Assembly (NCBI GenBank): GCA_946407895.1
Contig: CAMJQA010000013.1
Location: 1 to 62,328 of the forward strand
Direction of reading: 5' to 3'
DNA: 62,328 nucleotides
Source of the DNA: an uncultured Prevotellaceae bacterium
GTDB taxonomy: Bacteria; Bacteroidota; Bacteroidia; Bacteroidales; Bacteroidaceae
Part shown: positions 1 to 7,200 of the stretch, one piece after another
Position numbering within the stretch: the stretch's first letter is position 1
Layout of the letters: every line of letters begins with the position of its first letter
The notes under the pieces: model-generated
The model's input: only the letters and a program-made list of their open reading frames with translations
Databases searched by the model: none
What the model was told of the DNA's origin: nothing
Made by a program: the position numbers and the translations under genes

Positions 1-839
1 TTCACGAGGACAGTCACCCAAGCTTGTCGTACAAGGTGAGTAAGAATACTTGCCGGTGCTTCGCCTGCGGGGCCGGGGGCGGGCCTATCGACCTCGTGAT
101 GCGCCTGCTGGGCAAGGACTTCCGCCAGGCATGCGAGTGGCTCGGAGGGCCTCAGGGTACTCAGATTACTCGGAATACTCAGAATACTCCGAGTACTCAG
201 AATCCCCCTGCGCCGCCCTTCGACGCCGCGCGCTACGAGCGCTACTTCCAGCACCCCTTCCTGGGCGACGAGGCCAGGCGATTCCTCCTCCAGGAGCGCA
301 GGCTGGACGAGCGCGTGGTCCGATGGTGCCGCCTCAGCTCGTGGCGCGACCGCCGGGGCACCCCCTGGCTGCAGATACCCTACTACGACCGCGCGGGCCG
401 CCTCGTAGGCCTGCAGAACCGCAACCTGGTACGGGGCGCCCTGCCACGCTTCCGCTTTCCGCAAGGCTCTCAATGCGGCATCTACAACCTGCCCGTCCTG
501 AACCTGCTTTGCCCGGGCGAGGAGCTTTTCATTACCGAGGGTTGCTCCGACTGCTGGGCTATGCTCTCGGCCGGCCACAAGGCCATCGCCATCCCCTCGG
601 CCACCCTGCTCACCAAGAAGGACGTGGAGCTGCTCTCAACTCTGAACTCCTCCCCAAACGGGGAGGCCGGGAGGGGTCTGACCTTCCACATGTACCCGGA
701 CAACGACGCCCCCGGCGAACGCCTCTTCCTGCAACTGAGGGAGGTGCTGCCATCGTTGGTCCACCATCAACTGCCCCCGGGCTTCAAGGATTTTAGCGAA
801 CTTTACTTAAAGAAAAAACGGTATGAAAGCAATGTATAA
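1..839 (+). CDS. CHC2 zinc-finger / Toprim primase-like protein, 5' end outside window
   Basis: The reading frame is open from base 3, and the first residues (HEDSHPSLSYK) are already inside the CHC2 zinc finger, so the true start lies upstream; the TTG at base 24 is not the start. The finger continues with CRCFACGAGG and GPIDLVM. Further on come the Toprim signatures: the EG..D motif in LFITEGCSDCW and the acidic YPDNDAPGE motif, expected to bind the metal ions. DnaG-type primases share this finger and Toprim, but the protein is short and lacks the helicase-binding end, so it resembles element-borne primases. A C/G-rich hairpin (649-666) is read through in frame just before the second Toprim motif. 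A low-complexity TQ/TRNTQ stretch links finger and core. The end overlaps the next gene by 17 bases, suggesting co-translation. Confidence 0.85.
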   Translation, partial: HEDSHPSLSYKVSKNTCRCFACGAGGGPIDLVMRLLGKDFRQACEWLGGPQGTQITRNTQNTPSTQNPPAPPFDAARYERYFQHPFLGDEARRFLLQERRLDERVVRWCRLSSWRDRRGTPWLQIPYYDRAGRLVGLQNRNLVRGALPRFRFPQGSQCGIYNLPVLNLLCPGEELFITEGCSDCWAMLSAGHKAIAIPSATLLTKKDVELLSTLNSSPNGEAGRGLTFHMYPDNDAPGERLFLQLREVLPSLVHHQLPPGFKDFSELYLKKKRYESNV

Positions 840-1026
840 ATCAGAACTGGCACGGCTGGCCGGCGTGAGTGCCAACACGTTTCGCAGGTATCTGAACTCG
901 CGCAGAGACGTGCTGGCCCGAATGGGTGTGACGCCCCGCGCAAAAATGCTGCCTCCAAAGGCCGTCAAATATGTCGTGGACGACTATTGTATTGAGGTGC
1001 CGGATGAAATGCAATATTTTTACTGA
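823..1026 (+). CDS. DUF4248-like small DNA-binding protein
   Basis: This is a 67-residue protein starting inside the end of the primase-like gene; a second ATG nine bases later (832) gives a start at MYKSELARLAG and is equally possible. The pattern SELARLAGVS.NTFRRYL, then LPPKAVKYVV and a C-terminal YCIEV, matches what I remember of the DUF4248 family: a helix-turn-helix-like N-terminus with a conserved 'LPP.AVK' segment. These proteins recur beside element-type primases and HU-like proteins in the Bacteroides group, as here. Its role is not established; a DNA-binding or adaptor function is inference from the helix-turn-helix-like first half. Confidence 0.7.
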   Translation: MKAMYKSELARLAGVSANTFRRYLNSRRDVLARMGVTPRAKMLPPKAVKYVVDDYCIEVPDEMQYFY

Positions 1027-1092
1027 CGTTTCGCCGATGTCCGCCAAAGACCGCCAACGCGCTCCGCCAATGTCGTACCTTTGCCGCTGCAA

Positions 1093-1186
1093 TTAAGATG
1101 CAACGGCGACTGCGGGCTGCGGCTCAGCGAAGGCCAAGCGAGCTTGTCTCCGCGTTCACCTTGCACCGCAGTTGCATCGTCTTAAG
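1093..1186. repeat. Imperfect long inverted repeat in the 303-base gap before the HU-like gene
   Basis: Bases 1093-1115 and 1166-1186 can pair with a few gaps (shared TTAAGA, TGCAAC and CTGCGG), leaving about 50 bases between them. Directly after lies a perfect short palindrome (GCAGGCG, loop CGAG, CGCCTGC), and TGCAGACTCC occurs twice (1211-1220 and 1257-1266). No open frame of quality lies in this gap. It may hold a structured leader for the HU-like gene or a terminator for the DUF4248-like gene. Confidence 0.4.
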
Positions 1187-1329
1187 AACGCAGGCGCGAG
1201 CGCCTGCATTTGCAGACTCCCCGAGCCGGCACCTGCACACTCCCGGGAACCGCACGTGCAGACTCCGGAGGCAGCAAAAACGAGACAAAAAAGTAACCCT
1301 ATTGTTCAACATTAAAAAAGTAAAGCACT

Positions 1330-1866
1330 ATGATTCAAATCAAAGCAAAGCAACAGAACGTATCGTTCGAGAAAAACGTGGAGAAGCTGGCATTCGTGCT
1401 CTCGGCCCACCTCTACAACACCCTCGATGCCGCCAAGGTCATCGACGAGGCCGCACGCCGCTCCGGCATCAGCTCCGGCGTCATCAAGGCCGCCTGGGAC
1501 GCAGCCGGAGAGGTCATACGCACCTGGGCCACCGAGGGCCACAACGTGCCCCTGCCCGGACTGGGCAGCATGCGCTTCAGCGTGCGCTCCAAGAGCGTGC
1601 AGAGCGTGGAGGACGTAAAGACCTCGCTCATCACCGCCCGACGCGTAATCTTCACACCCTCCAAGGAGGTCCGCGACGAGCTGCAGGCCACCAAGATTGC
1701 CATCACCTGCTACGACAAGGACGGCAACATCGTGAAGCGCGTCACCTCGGCCGACACCAACGACGTGGAGGACCCCGACGACGGCAACACGCAGACCCCC
1801 GGCACCAACCCCACCACCGGCGGCGGCTCCAACACGGGCGGCGATGACGGCGACGGCATGGAGTAG
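1330..1866 (+). CDS. HU-like DNA-binding protein (HU-HIG type)
   Basis: This 178-residue protein has the HU/IHF-like pattern of the divergent Bacteroidales family: an N-terminal MIQIKAKQQNVSFEKN strand, helices to about residue 75, then LPGLGSMRFSVRSKSV corresponding to the beta region before the DNA-binding arm. It probably binds and bends DNA as a dimer. The last 40 residues are acidic and G/T/N/P-rich (DPDDGNTQTPGTNP, GGDDGDGME), a tail that true HU lacks. The ATG sits after an A-rich leader (AACATTAAAAAAGTAAAGCACT), typical of Bacteroidetes initiation without a Shine-Dalgarno site. It lies in the cassette primase, DUF4248, HU-like, smalltalk. Such family members also sit beside capsule loci. 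Confidence 0.85.
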   Translation: MIQIKAKQQNVSFEKNVEKLAFVLSAHLYNTLDAAKVIDEAARRSGISSGVIKAAWDAAGEVIRTWATEGHNVPLPGLGSMRFSVRSKSVQSVEDVKTSLITARRVIFTPSKEVRDELQATKIAITCYDKDGNIVKRVTSADTNDVEDPDDGNTQTPGTNPTTGGGSNTGGDDGDGME

Positions 1867-1881
1867 AAGACCCTCCCCCAG

Positions 1882-1902
1882 CCCCTCCCTTGTAGGGAGG
1901 GG
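1882..1902 (+). terminator. C/G-rich hairpin after the HU-like gene
   Basis: A perfect 9-bp stem (CCCCTCCCT, loop TGT, AGGGAGGGG) lies 15 bases after the stop codon. It has no T-run, so it is a weak intrinsic terminator or an interspersed repeat. Related CCTCCC...GGGAGG hairpins occur inside the primase-like gene (649-666), near 28071-28105 and at 48311-48336. Confidence 0.5.
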
Positions 1903-2007
1903 AGGGGAATGTCTTGAAGCTGGAAAACAGCTCAACTCGCAAAATAGAACTCGCCTGCGCCTGGACTATAACCTATAAACGATCGCTCGACATCCCGAAG
2001 GGTGGCG

Positions 2008-2041
2008 CTTGCTATCGCGCTCGGCTCTGCCGCTTGCCACC
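2008..2041 (-). repeat. 25-bp interspersed repeat unit, reverse orientation
   Basis: Read on the minus strand this segment contains AGCAAGCGGCAGAGCCGAGC-like sequence. It is about 1.3 units of the repeat found twice in perfect tandem at 4997-5046; the full unit differs by one base. It ends in GCCACC, which can pair with GGTGGC at 2001-2006. Confidence 0.7.
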
Positions 2042-2047
2042 AGGCAC

Positions 2048-2128
2048 ATTCGTGTTGATTCGTTGCATCTTCAGATGCATTCGTGCCTAAAAAAAATGAT
2101 TCGTGTATATTCGTGTTGATTCGTGTTC
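2048..2128 (+). repeat. ATTCGTGTTG decamer leader repeats
   Basis: ATTCGTGT decamers occur at 2048-2057 and, in direct tandem, at 2099-2108, 2109-2118 and 2119-2128. Between them is a perfect 6-bp hairpin, GCATCT-TC-AGATGC. The block ends about 28 bases before the smalltalk start codon, followed by an A-run and two heptamers (CTATAAC, CTGTAAC at 2138-2151). Confidence 0.65.
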
Positions 2129-2155
2129 GAAAAAAAACTATAACCTGTAACCACT

Positions 2156-2266
2156 ATGACTAAGGAAACATGGAAATTCATCCTGCAGCTCATCATCAGC
2201 ATCCTCACGGCCATCATGACCACGCTGGGCGTTACAAGCTGCATGGGAGCCCTGCTGAGCCATTAG
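2156..2266 (+). CDS. 'Smalltalk' micropeptide
   Basis: This 36-residue frame starts MTKETWKFILQLIISILTAI and ends in TTLGVTSCMGALLSH. It matches the recurring Bacteroides 'smalltalk' micropeptides: a short polar start, one hydrophobic segment of about 20 residues, then a cysteine in a GVTSC context. It probably inserts in the membrane; whether the Cys is lipidated is uncertain, since the peptide is hardly longer than a signal sequence. In many genomes it sits between an HU-like gene and an N-acetylmuramoyl-L-alanine amidase. No amidase follows here. The leader is A-rich and carries TATAACC-type heptamers. Confidence 0.75.
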   Translation: MTKETWKFILQLIISILTAIMTTLGVTSCMGALLSH

Positions 2267-2335
2267 GCAATTGACATGTAAAGAATCGCGGGGACGAGCC
2301 GACGCACGGCGGACAACTCCCGGCATGACACACGA

Positions 2336-2373
2336 AATAAGGTAGGTTCCCCGGCTGAGGGACCTACCTTATT
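2336..2373. terminator. Bidirectional hairpin between smalltalk and the tRNA
   Basis: AATAAGGTAGGT-T-CCC pairs with GGGACCTACCTTATT (15 bp, one bulged T, 7-base loop). A/T flanks give a T-rich tail on both strands, so it can end both the plus-strand cassette and the minus-strand tRNA. A near-copy lies at 48009-48040 with similar CGCGC(A/G)TGA sequence beyond it. Confidence 0.75.
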
Positions 2374-2470
2374 ATATATACACGCGCATGAGTGAGGGGG
2401 AGGATTAAACCTCGGCACTTTACTTTCCATAACCTATTCGTGTGCGTGGGGGGGCTTTCGTGAAATGAAG

Positions 2471-2545
2471 TAGGGACGATCGGGCTCGAACCGATGACCT
2501 CTGCAATGTGACTGCAGCGCTCTGAACCAACTGGGCTACGCCCCT
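2471..2545 (-). tRNA. tRNA-Val (anticodon CAC)
   Basis: A full cloverleaf can be drawn on the minus strand. The acceptor AGGGGCG pairs with CGTCCCT (one G-U), discriminator A. The D arm is GCCC...GAGC with loop AGTTGGTTCA and one C-A mismatch. The anticodon stem CTGCA/TGCAG encloses loop GTCACAT, so the anticodon is CAC. The T arm is ATCGG-TTCGAGC-CCGAT. The length is 75 and CCA is not encoded. The 3' end faces the accessory cassette at 1-2266, the usual geometry of a tRNA integration site, though I see no repeated attachment sequence. Confidence 0.88.
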
Positions 2546-2620
2546 GACTCTTCGTTTCGCGAGTGCGAAGGTACGGCGTTTTTTCCGTTCTGCCAACTTT
2601 TTCCGGGAAAAAGTTTGGCT

Positions 2621-3616
2621 TTATGGCTTTTTTGTAATCTTCTGCACGAAATAGTCGAGTATGCGGCTGGCCTGCCGGGGCGTAACGCTCAGGTAGTAAT
2701 GGCGTCCGCCGGCCTCCTGGCGGTAGAGCGATGAGCCCTCGTCGGTTATGGTGATGCGTCCGGGCGCCGACACGTTGAAGAAGTCCTGCGCATCTACGGC
2801 ATAGAGCACGGCCGTGAGGTCCCAGGTGGGGCGGTCCTCCAGCCGGGGCAGGTAGGCCTTGTAGGCATCCACGATGGGGTGATGGGCCGTCCAGGTGAAG
2901 TCGTTCTGTATGCTGCGGGCGGGGTACCTGATCTGCAGCCCCAGCTCGAAGGGCGAGGTGTAGATGTCTGTGGGCCACTCGTTATATACGCGCTGGCAGG
3001 CGGGAATGTCGTTCACCACGTTATACTCGTGGAAGTTCTTGTCCTCCATGTGCCCGGCCATGGTAACGAGGCGGTCCACCTTCTGCTCCACCAGCTGTCG
3101 CCCCGTCAGGGGGGAGTATTCGTCGGCAGGCGTGTCGAGCAGCAGGGCCAGGTTGGTGCTGAAGCCCACGGAGACGATGGTTACGGAATGGTCCTTGGCG
3201 CGGGCCAGCAGCTTGCGGTACAGCTTGGGGGCGGGCAGCAGCCGGCTGTAGTCCTTGATGGAGCGGCGGTAGAGCGGCTTTCCGGCCTCGTCCTTCTCCT
3301 CGCAAACCACCTGCGTATAGTTGCTCCCGGCCACCAGGCTCCCCTCGTCGCGGCCCGACAGCCCTATGGGAATGCGCTTCTGGCCGTACCAGGTGTTGAG
3401 CAGGTCGATGAAGCGGGGCGGGAACTGGCCCTCCTTGTTCAGCATGACGGCCATCAGGCGTATGTTGCCCTCCTTGGCGTACTTGTAGAGCATGTCGATG
3501 GCCAGGGCGTCGTCAACGTCGTTGCCCATGTCGGTTTCGAATATCACGTTCTGTCGGCGGGCCTGCAAGCCTAATGCCAGGCTCAGGCCCAATAGGATGA
3601 TTGAAAGTCTTTTCAT
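2621..3616 (-). CDS. Secreted inosine-uridine-type nucleoside hydrolase-like protein
   Basis: The N-terminus MKRLSIILLGLSLALGLQAR is a signal peptide, so the protein is probably periplasmic. Right after it comes ETDMGNDVDDALAID, the Ca-binding DxDxxxDD-like signature of the nucleoside hydrolase superfamily. The 331 residues fit the family. An earlier in-frame ATG (3625) lies inside the heptamer leader AACCTTTAAACCTT, so I prefer 3616. It probably cleaves an N- or O-glycosidic bond; the true substrate is unknown because many Bacteroidetes members are divergent. It ends a run of sugar genes read on the minus strand, 22 bases after the oxidoreductase gene whose stop codon overlaps the leader repeats. 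Confidence 0.85.
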   Translation of the reverse strand: MKRLSIILLGLSLALGLQARRQNVIFETDMGNDVDDALAIDMLYKYAKEGNIRLMAVMLNKEGQFPPRFIDLLNTWYGQKRIPIGLSGRDEGSLVAGSNYTQVVCEEKDEAGKPLYRRSIKDYSRLLPAPKLYRKLLARAKDHSVTIVSVGFSTNLALLLDTPADEYSPLTGRQLVEQKVDRLVTMAGHMEDKNFHEYNVVNDIPACQRVYNEWPTDIYTSPFELGLQIRYPARSIQNDFTWTAHHPIVDAYKAYLPRLEDRPTWDLTAVLYAVDAQDFFNVSAPGRITITDEGSSLYRQEAGGRHYYLSVTPRQASRILDYFVQKITKKP

Positions 3617-3638
3617 AAGGTTCATGAAGGTTTAAAGG

Positions 3639-4937
3639 TTAAAACATCTTCCAGGGCTTGCGGTAGGAAGGCTTGAGGAGCCTGTCGGCCGCCTTGTTGT
3701 GGAAGGTATGCTTACGGTCGTCATAGACGAGCGACTCATGCGTGCGGGCGGCTATGTTGCCCAGGTGGGCATACTTGGCGCAGAAGCTGCCGTTCGTGAT
3801 GGGGCAGGCGGTATCGAAGCGGCGGGCACGCACGCAGTCGATGAAATTGGCGGTATGGTCGAGGTGCTCGTCATTCGAGGGCTTCCACGTCTGGGCCTCC
3901 AGGTTCTTGCCAAGCGGAATGACCTCCATGCCCTCGCGGTTGACGATGAGCGTGCCGTTCGTGCCCCGGAACTCCAGGCCATAGTGGCGTCCGTAGGGGC
4001 CCGACTCCAGGGCCATGTTGCTCCATTGCATCAGGAAGCCGGGCAGCTCGTAGAGGACGGAGAGCGTGTCGAACGTCTCGGAGAAGTTGCGCGGGTTGGC
4101 GTGGTTGGCTCCCGTGGCTACTACCCGGCGCGGCATGCCGGCTACGTTCATGCCCCACAGGCCCATGTCGAGCAGGTGTACGCCCCAGTCGGTCATCAGT
4201 CCGCCTCCGTAGTCCCAGAACATGCGCCACAGGCCGTGTATGTAGGTGGAGCTGAAAGCGCGCTCGGGTGCCGGGCCCAGCCACATCTGGAAGTCCACAT
4301 TATCGGGTACGGACTCGCCCTGGCCCATGGTCTGCACATTCGCATAGTTGAAGTTTGCCCATATATTCACGCGGGCTATATGGCCCAGGCGTCCGCTGTC
4401 GAGGTAATGCTTCATCTCGTGCCAAAGCTTGGAGCTGCGTTGCTGCTGCCCCACCTGCACGACGCGCCCATAGCGCTCCTGGGCCCTGACCATAGCGTCG
4501 CACTCGGCTATGCTGTTGGCCACAGGCTTCTCCACATATACGTCCTTGCCCGCCGCGCAGGCATCGGTCATCATGAGGCAATGCCAATGGTCGGGCGTGC
4601 CTATGATGACGGCATCCAGGTCCTTGCGCTCGAGCAGGCGGCGGTAGTCGCCGTATAGCTCCGGCCGCCGCCCCCAGGCCTTCTCAGCCTCGGCAGCCCG
4701 GTTCTCAAGTATCTTGCTGTCTATGTCGCACAGGCCCACGCAGTTCACGCCCGGGTGCTTCATCATGTCCGTCAGGTCGTACCACCCCATACTGCGGCAC
4801 CCTATGAGGGCCACGTTAACCTGGTCGCTGGCGCTCACGCTTGCCCGTAGCGCCTTTGCCCGCACAACGCCGGGCAGGATTATGCCAGCGGCCATTGCCG
4901 TTGCCGACTGGCGAAGGAAATCTCTTCTTGTTGTCAT
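3639..4937 (-). CDS. Tat-exported Gfo/Idh/MocA family oxidoreductase
   Basis: The N-terminus MTTRRDFLRQSATAMAAG is a twin-arginine signal, so the protein is exported already folded with its NAD(P) cofactor. The Rossmann domain follows (VNVALIGCRSMGWYD, residues 40-54), then TPDHWHC and the family's EKP motif (E136-K137-P138); the second half is the alpha/beta substrate domain. Its 432 residues are normal for the periplasmic Bacteroidetes branch. It is a close paralogue of the next gene upstream (5053-6252), sharing GCRSMG, TPDHWHC, the tail YRKPWKMF and most of the length. Such proteins oxidise or reduce sugar hydroxyls; with the isomerase and glycosidases nearby, a 3-keto-sugar route is plausible but inferred. 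Perfect heptamers (4941-4968) form its leader. Confidence 0.9.
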   Translation of the reverse strand: MTTRRDFLRQSATAMAAGIILPGVVRAKALRASVSASDQVNVALIGCRSMGWYDLTDMMKHPGVNCVGLCDIDSKILENRAAEAEKAWGRRPELYGDYRRLLERKDLDAVIIGTPDHWHCLMMTDACAAGKDVYVEKPVANSIAECDAMVRAQERYGRVVQVGQQQRSSKLWHEMKHYLDSGRLGHIARVNIWANFNYANVQTMGQGESVPDNVDFQMWLGPAPERAFSSTYIHGLWRMFWDYGGGLMTDWGVHLLDMGLWGMNVAGMPRRVVATGANHANPRNFSETFDTLSVLYELPGFLMQWSNMALESGPYGRHYGLEFRGTNGTLIVNREGMEVIPLGKNLEAQTWKPSNDEHLDHTANFIDCVRARRFDTACPITNGSFCAKYAHLGNIAARTHESLVYDDRKHTFHNKAADRLLKPSYRKPWKMF

Positions 4938-4940
4938 AAG

Positions 4941-4968
4941 GGTTCAAAGTTTAAAGGTTAAAGTTCAA
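4941..4968 (-). repeat. Heptamer leader repeat before the Tat oxidoreductase
   Basis: Read on the coding strand this is four tandem heptamers of the type TTGAACT, TTAACCT, TTAAACT, TTGAACC, ending three bases before the ATG. The same heptamer family lies before other starts in the window (see 40354-40402). Confidence 0.8.
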
Positions 4969-4996
4969 AGTTCTTGCGTCCCTTCTTGCGTCCCTT

Positions 4997-5046
4997 CGGT
5001 AGCAAGCGGCAGAGCCGAGCGCGGTAGCAAGCGGCAGAGCCGAGCG
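4997..5046. repeat. Two perfect tandem copies of a 25-bp repeat
   Basis: Units at 4997-5021 and 5022-5046 are identical and contain AGCAAGCGGCAGAGCCGAGC. A diverged copy lies in reverse orientation at 2008-2041. The tandem fills most of the 115-base gap between the two oxidoreductase paralogues. It is interspersed DNA of unknown origin; no gene is present. Confidence 0.85.
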
Positions 5047-5052
5047 CAAAGT

Positions 5053-6252
5053 TCAAAACATCTTCCAGGGCTTGCGATAGGGACGGGTAATCAGGCGGTC
5101 GGCCACCTTGTTGTGGAAGGTATGCTTCTGGTCGTCATAGCATAGGGAGAGCCCCGTGCGGGCGGCTATGTTGCCCAGGTGGGCATACTTGGCGCAGAGG
5201 GCTCCATGAGTGATGGGGCATGCCAGCTGGTCGGCCCGGCGGGACCGCACGCAATCCAGGAAATTGCCCGTATGCACCACATGCTCGCCCGGCGTGGCCA
5301 TGACCTTCATGGGCTCCATGCGCCCCGACTGGGGAATGACCTCCCACCAGTCGTAGTTGGTGACCAGCATGCCGTTCTCGCCCTTGAACTCCAGGCCGTT
5401 GATGCTGCCGTAGGGGCCGGTGGAGATGGCTGTATTGCTCCACTCGATATTGAAGTCGGGCAGCTCGTAGAGGACGTCGAGCGTATCGAACGTCTCGGCC
5501 TTGTTATCGGGATTCACGAAGTTGCCGCCGACGGCCGAGACGCGTCGGGGCACCTCGGTAACGTTCATGTGCCACAGGGCCATATCCAGCAGGTGGGGCC
5601 CCATGTCGGTCATCAGTCCGCCTCCGTAGTCCCAGAAGCAACGCCAGCTCTGGTTGCGCGTCAGGCTATAGGGCCGCCGGGGTGCAGGCCCGAGCCACAT
5701 ATCGTAGTCGAGCGTTGCAGGCGGCTCGGCATCGGGGGTGGGGTTGGTAAGCACCACGTAGGTGAAGTTGGCCCATATCCTGACCCGCCCTATGTGTCCC
5801 AGCTTTCCGCTGGCTATGAACTCGTGTAGCTGTTTCCAATGCTCGGCACTATGCTTCTGCTGCCCCACCTGCACGATGCGCCCGTAATACTGCTGGGCAC
5901 GCACCATGGCGTCGCACTCGCCTATGCTGTTGGCCGCGGGCTTCTCAACATAGACGTCCTTGCCAGCCGCGCAGGCATCGGTCATGATAAGGCAATGCCA
6001 ATGGTCGGGCGTGCCTATGATGACGGCATCAACGTCCTTGCGCTCAAGCAGGCGGCGGTAGTCGCGGTACTGATCGGGGCGGCGGCCCCAGTTCTTCTCG
6101 GCATCGGCCGTACGGGCATCCAGCACGGCCTGGTCAACGTCGCACAAGGCAACCAACTGCACTCCGGGGTTCTGCAGCATGGCGCAAAGGTCGGCCCAGC
6201 CCATGCTGCGGCAACCTATCAAGGCCACGTTTATGGTATCATTTGCTGTCAT
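5053..6252 (-). CDS. Gfo/Idh/MocA family oxidoreductase, paralogue without export signal
   Basis: A 399-residue protein starting MTANDTINVALIGCRSMGWA, so the Rossmann strand begins at residue 7 and no Tat or Sec signal is present. NAD(P)-binding GCRSMG is at 13-18, TPDHWHC at 81-87, EKP at 103-105, and the C-terminal YRKPWKMF equals that of the downstream paralogue. A cytoplasmic location is therefore predicted, in contrast to the Tat-exported copy. The pair may act on the same sugar on two sides of the inner membrane, or this copy lost its leader during duplication. It lies 35 bases after the isomerase gene and has an (A/G)AACCCTTAAACTTT heptamer-like leader. Confidence 0.88.
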   Translation of the reverse strand: MTANDTINVALIGCRSMGWADLCAMLQNPGVQLVALCDVDQAVLDARTADAEKNWGRRPDQYRDYRRLLERKDVDAVIIGTPDHWHCLIMTDACAAGKDVYVEKPAANSIGECDAMVRAQQYYGRIVQVGQQKHSAEHWKQLHEFIASGKLGHIGRVRIWANFTYVVLTNPTPDAEPPATLDYDMWLGPAPRRPYSLTRNQSWRCFWDYGGGLMTDMGPHLLDMALWHMNVTEVPRRVSAVGGNFVNPDNKAETFDTLDVLYELPDFNIEWSNTAISTGPYGSINGLEFKGENGMLVTNYDWWEVIPQSGRMEPMKVMATPGEHVVHTGNFLDCVRSRRADQLACPITHGALCAKYAHLGNIAARTGLSLCYDDQKHTFHNKVADRLITRPYRKPWKMF

Positions 6253-6287
6253 AGGGAATAAAGTTTAAGGGTTCAAAAAGGTCACGA

Positions 6288-7196
6288 TTAGTATTTGTCA
6301 ATCAGTTTCTGCAGGTACTTGCGGGTCTTTACCATGTAGTCGGCAGTACGGTCGCTCATCTCATACTCGATGGTAATGGCCCCCGTATAACCCTGCTGCT
6401 TCAGCAATTTTATGATAGCGGGGAAATCGACGTCGCCCTCGGGTATGGGCTTTTCATGACCCAAATGGTAAGGATCGTCAGCCGAGGGATAGGTGCCGTC
6501 CTTGGCGTGCATATCGCGTACGAGATGACCAAACTGGCGAATGGCATCCGTGGGGTTAGCCTTGCCGTAGAGAAGCAGGTTGGCCGTGTCGCAGTTTATG
6601 AAGCAGTTGCCCGTGCCGATGTCCTTTATCGTACGCAGCAGCGTGGTAGGCGTTTCCTGCCCCGTCTCGAAGTAAATGTCCACGCCACGCTCCTTGGCAT
6701 AGGTGGCCAGTTCCTTCATGACAACGATGAAGGACTTGTACTGCTCCGTGCTGGGGTCCTCGGGGATGAAGCCGAAATGCGAGTGCAGGGCGGGTATGCC
6801 TGCCTTCTGGCAGAAATCCACACACTCGCGATAGACCTTCATCTTCTCCTCCCTGCCCTCGACCGGTGCAAGCCCGATAGTGGAGGGCCCCTCCATGAAG
6901 TCCCACACGCAACGGCCGGGAATGGTGATGACCGTAGTAATCTTGATGCCATACTTCTGGCGGGCGGCCTTCAGCTTGTCGATAGTCTCCTGGGAGCGGT
7001 TCCCGGGAAGGCCGATCTGGCAAGATGTAAAGCCCATCTCTTGCAGGTTCTTGAACGTTGCATCTACATCTCCCTCACCACTTACGATACACCCGATGGT
7101 GATGGGCGAGGCGTTTTTCTTTGCCTCACTACGTTGAGGCATGCCCAGGGCCAGAGCGATGAGCAACAGGGAGACAAGGGTTCTTAATGTCTTCAT
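6288..7196 (-). CDS. Secreted sugar phosphate isomerase/epimerase-like TIM-barrel protein
   Basis: 302 residues with a signal peptide (MKTLRTLVSLLLIALALGMP, then SEAKK). The rest follows the xylose-isomerase-like TIM-barrel pattern: EMGFTSCQIGLPGN, HSHFGFIPED, IYFETGQET, INCDTANLLLYG, HAKDGTYP, and a late ITIEYEMSD supplying metal-binding Glu, Asp and His. The protein is exported, so its substrate is probably a free sugar and not a phosphate. It is 4 bases from the GH109-like gene upstream and 35 from the oxidoreductase gene downstream, suggesting one transcript. In Bacteroides, secreted members of this family accompany Gfo/Idh/MocA enzymes in operons that oxidise glucosides; the same use here is inference. 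Confidence 0.85.
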   Translation of the reverse strand: MKTLRTLVSLLLIALALGMPQRSEAKKNASPITIGCIVSGEGDVDATFKNLQEMGFTSCQIGLPGNRSQETIDKLKAARQKYGIKITTVITIPGRCVWDFMEGPSTIGLAPVEGREEKMKVYRECVDFCQKAGIPALHSHFGFIPEDPSTEQYKSFIVVMKELATYAKERGVDIYFETGQETPTTLLRTIKDIGTGNCFINCDTANLLLYGKANPTDAIRQFGHLVRDMHAKDGTYPSADDPYHLGHEKPIPEGDVDFPAIIKLLKQQGYTGAITIEYEMSDRTADYMVKTRKYLQKLIDKY

Positions 7197-7200
7197 GATT

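Noticed and set aside
24..839. TTG at base 24 as the start of the primase-like gene
   Set aside because: The residues before it (HEDSHPS) complete the CHC2 zinc-finger motif, so the gene is cut by the window edge.
1098..1847. 249-residue Arg-rich frame overlapping the HU-like gene
   Set aside because: It is an out-of-frame shadow of the HU-like gene with extreme Arg/His content.
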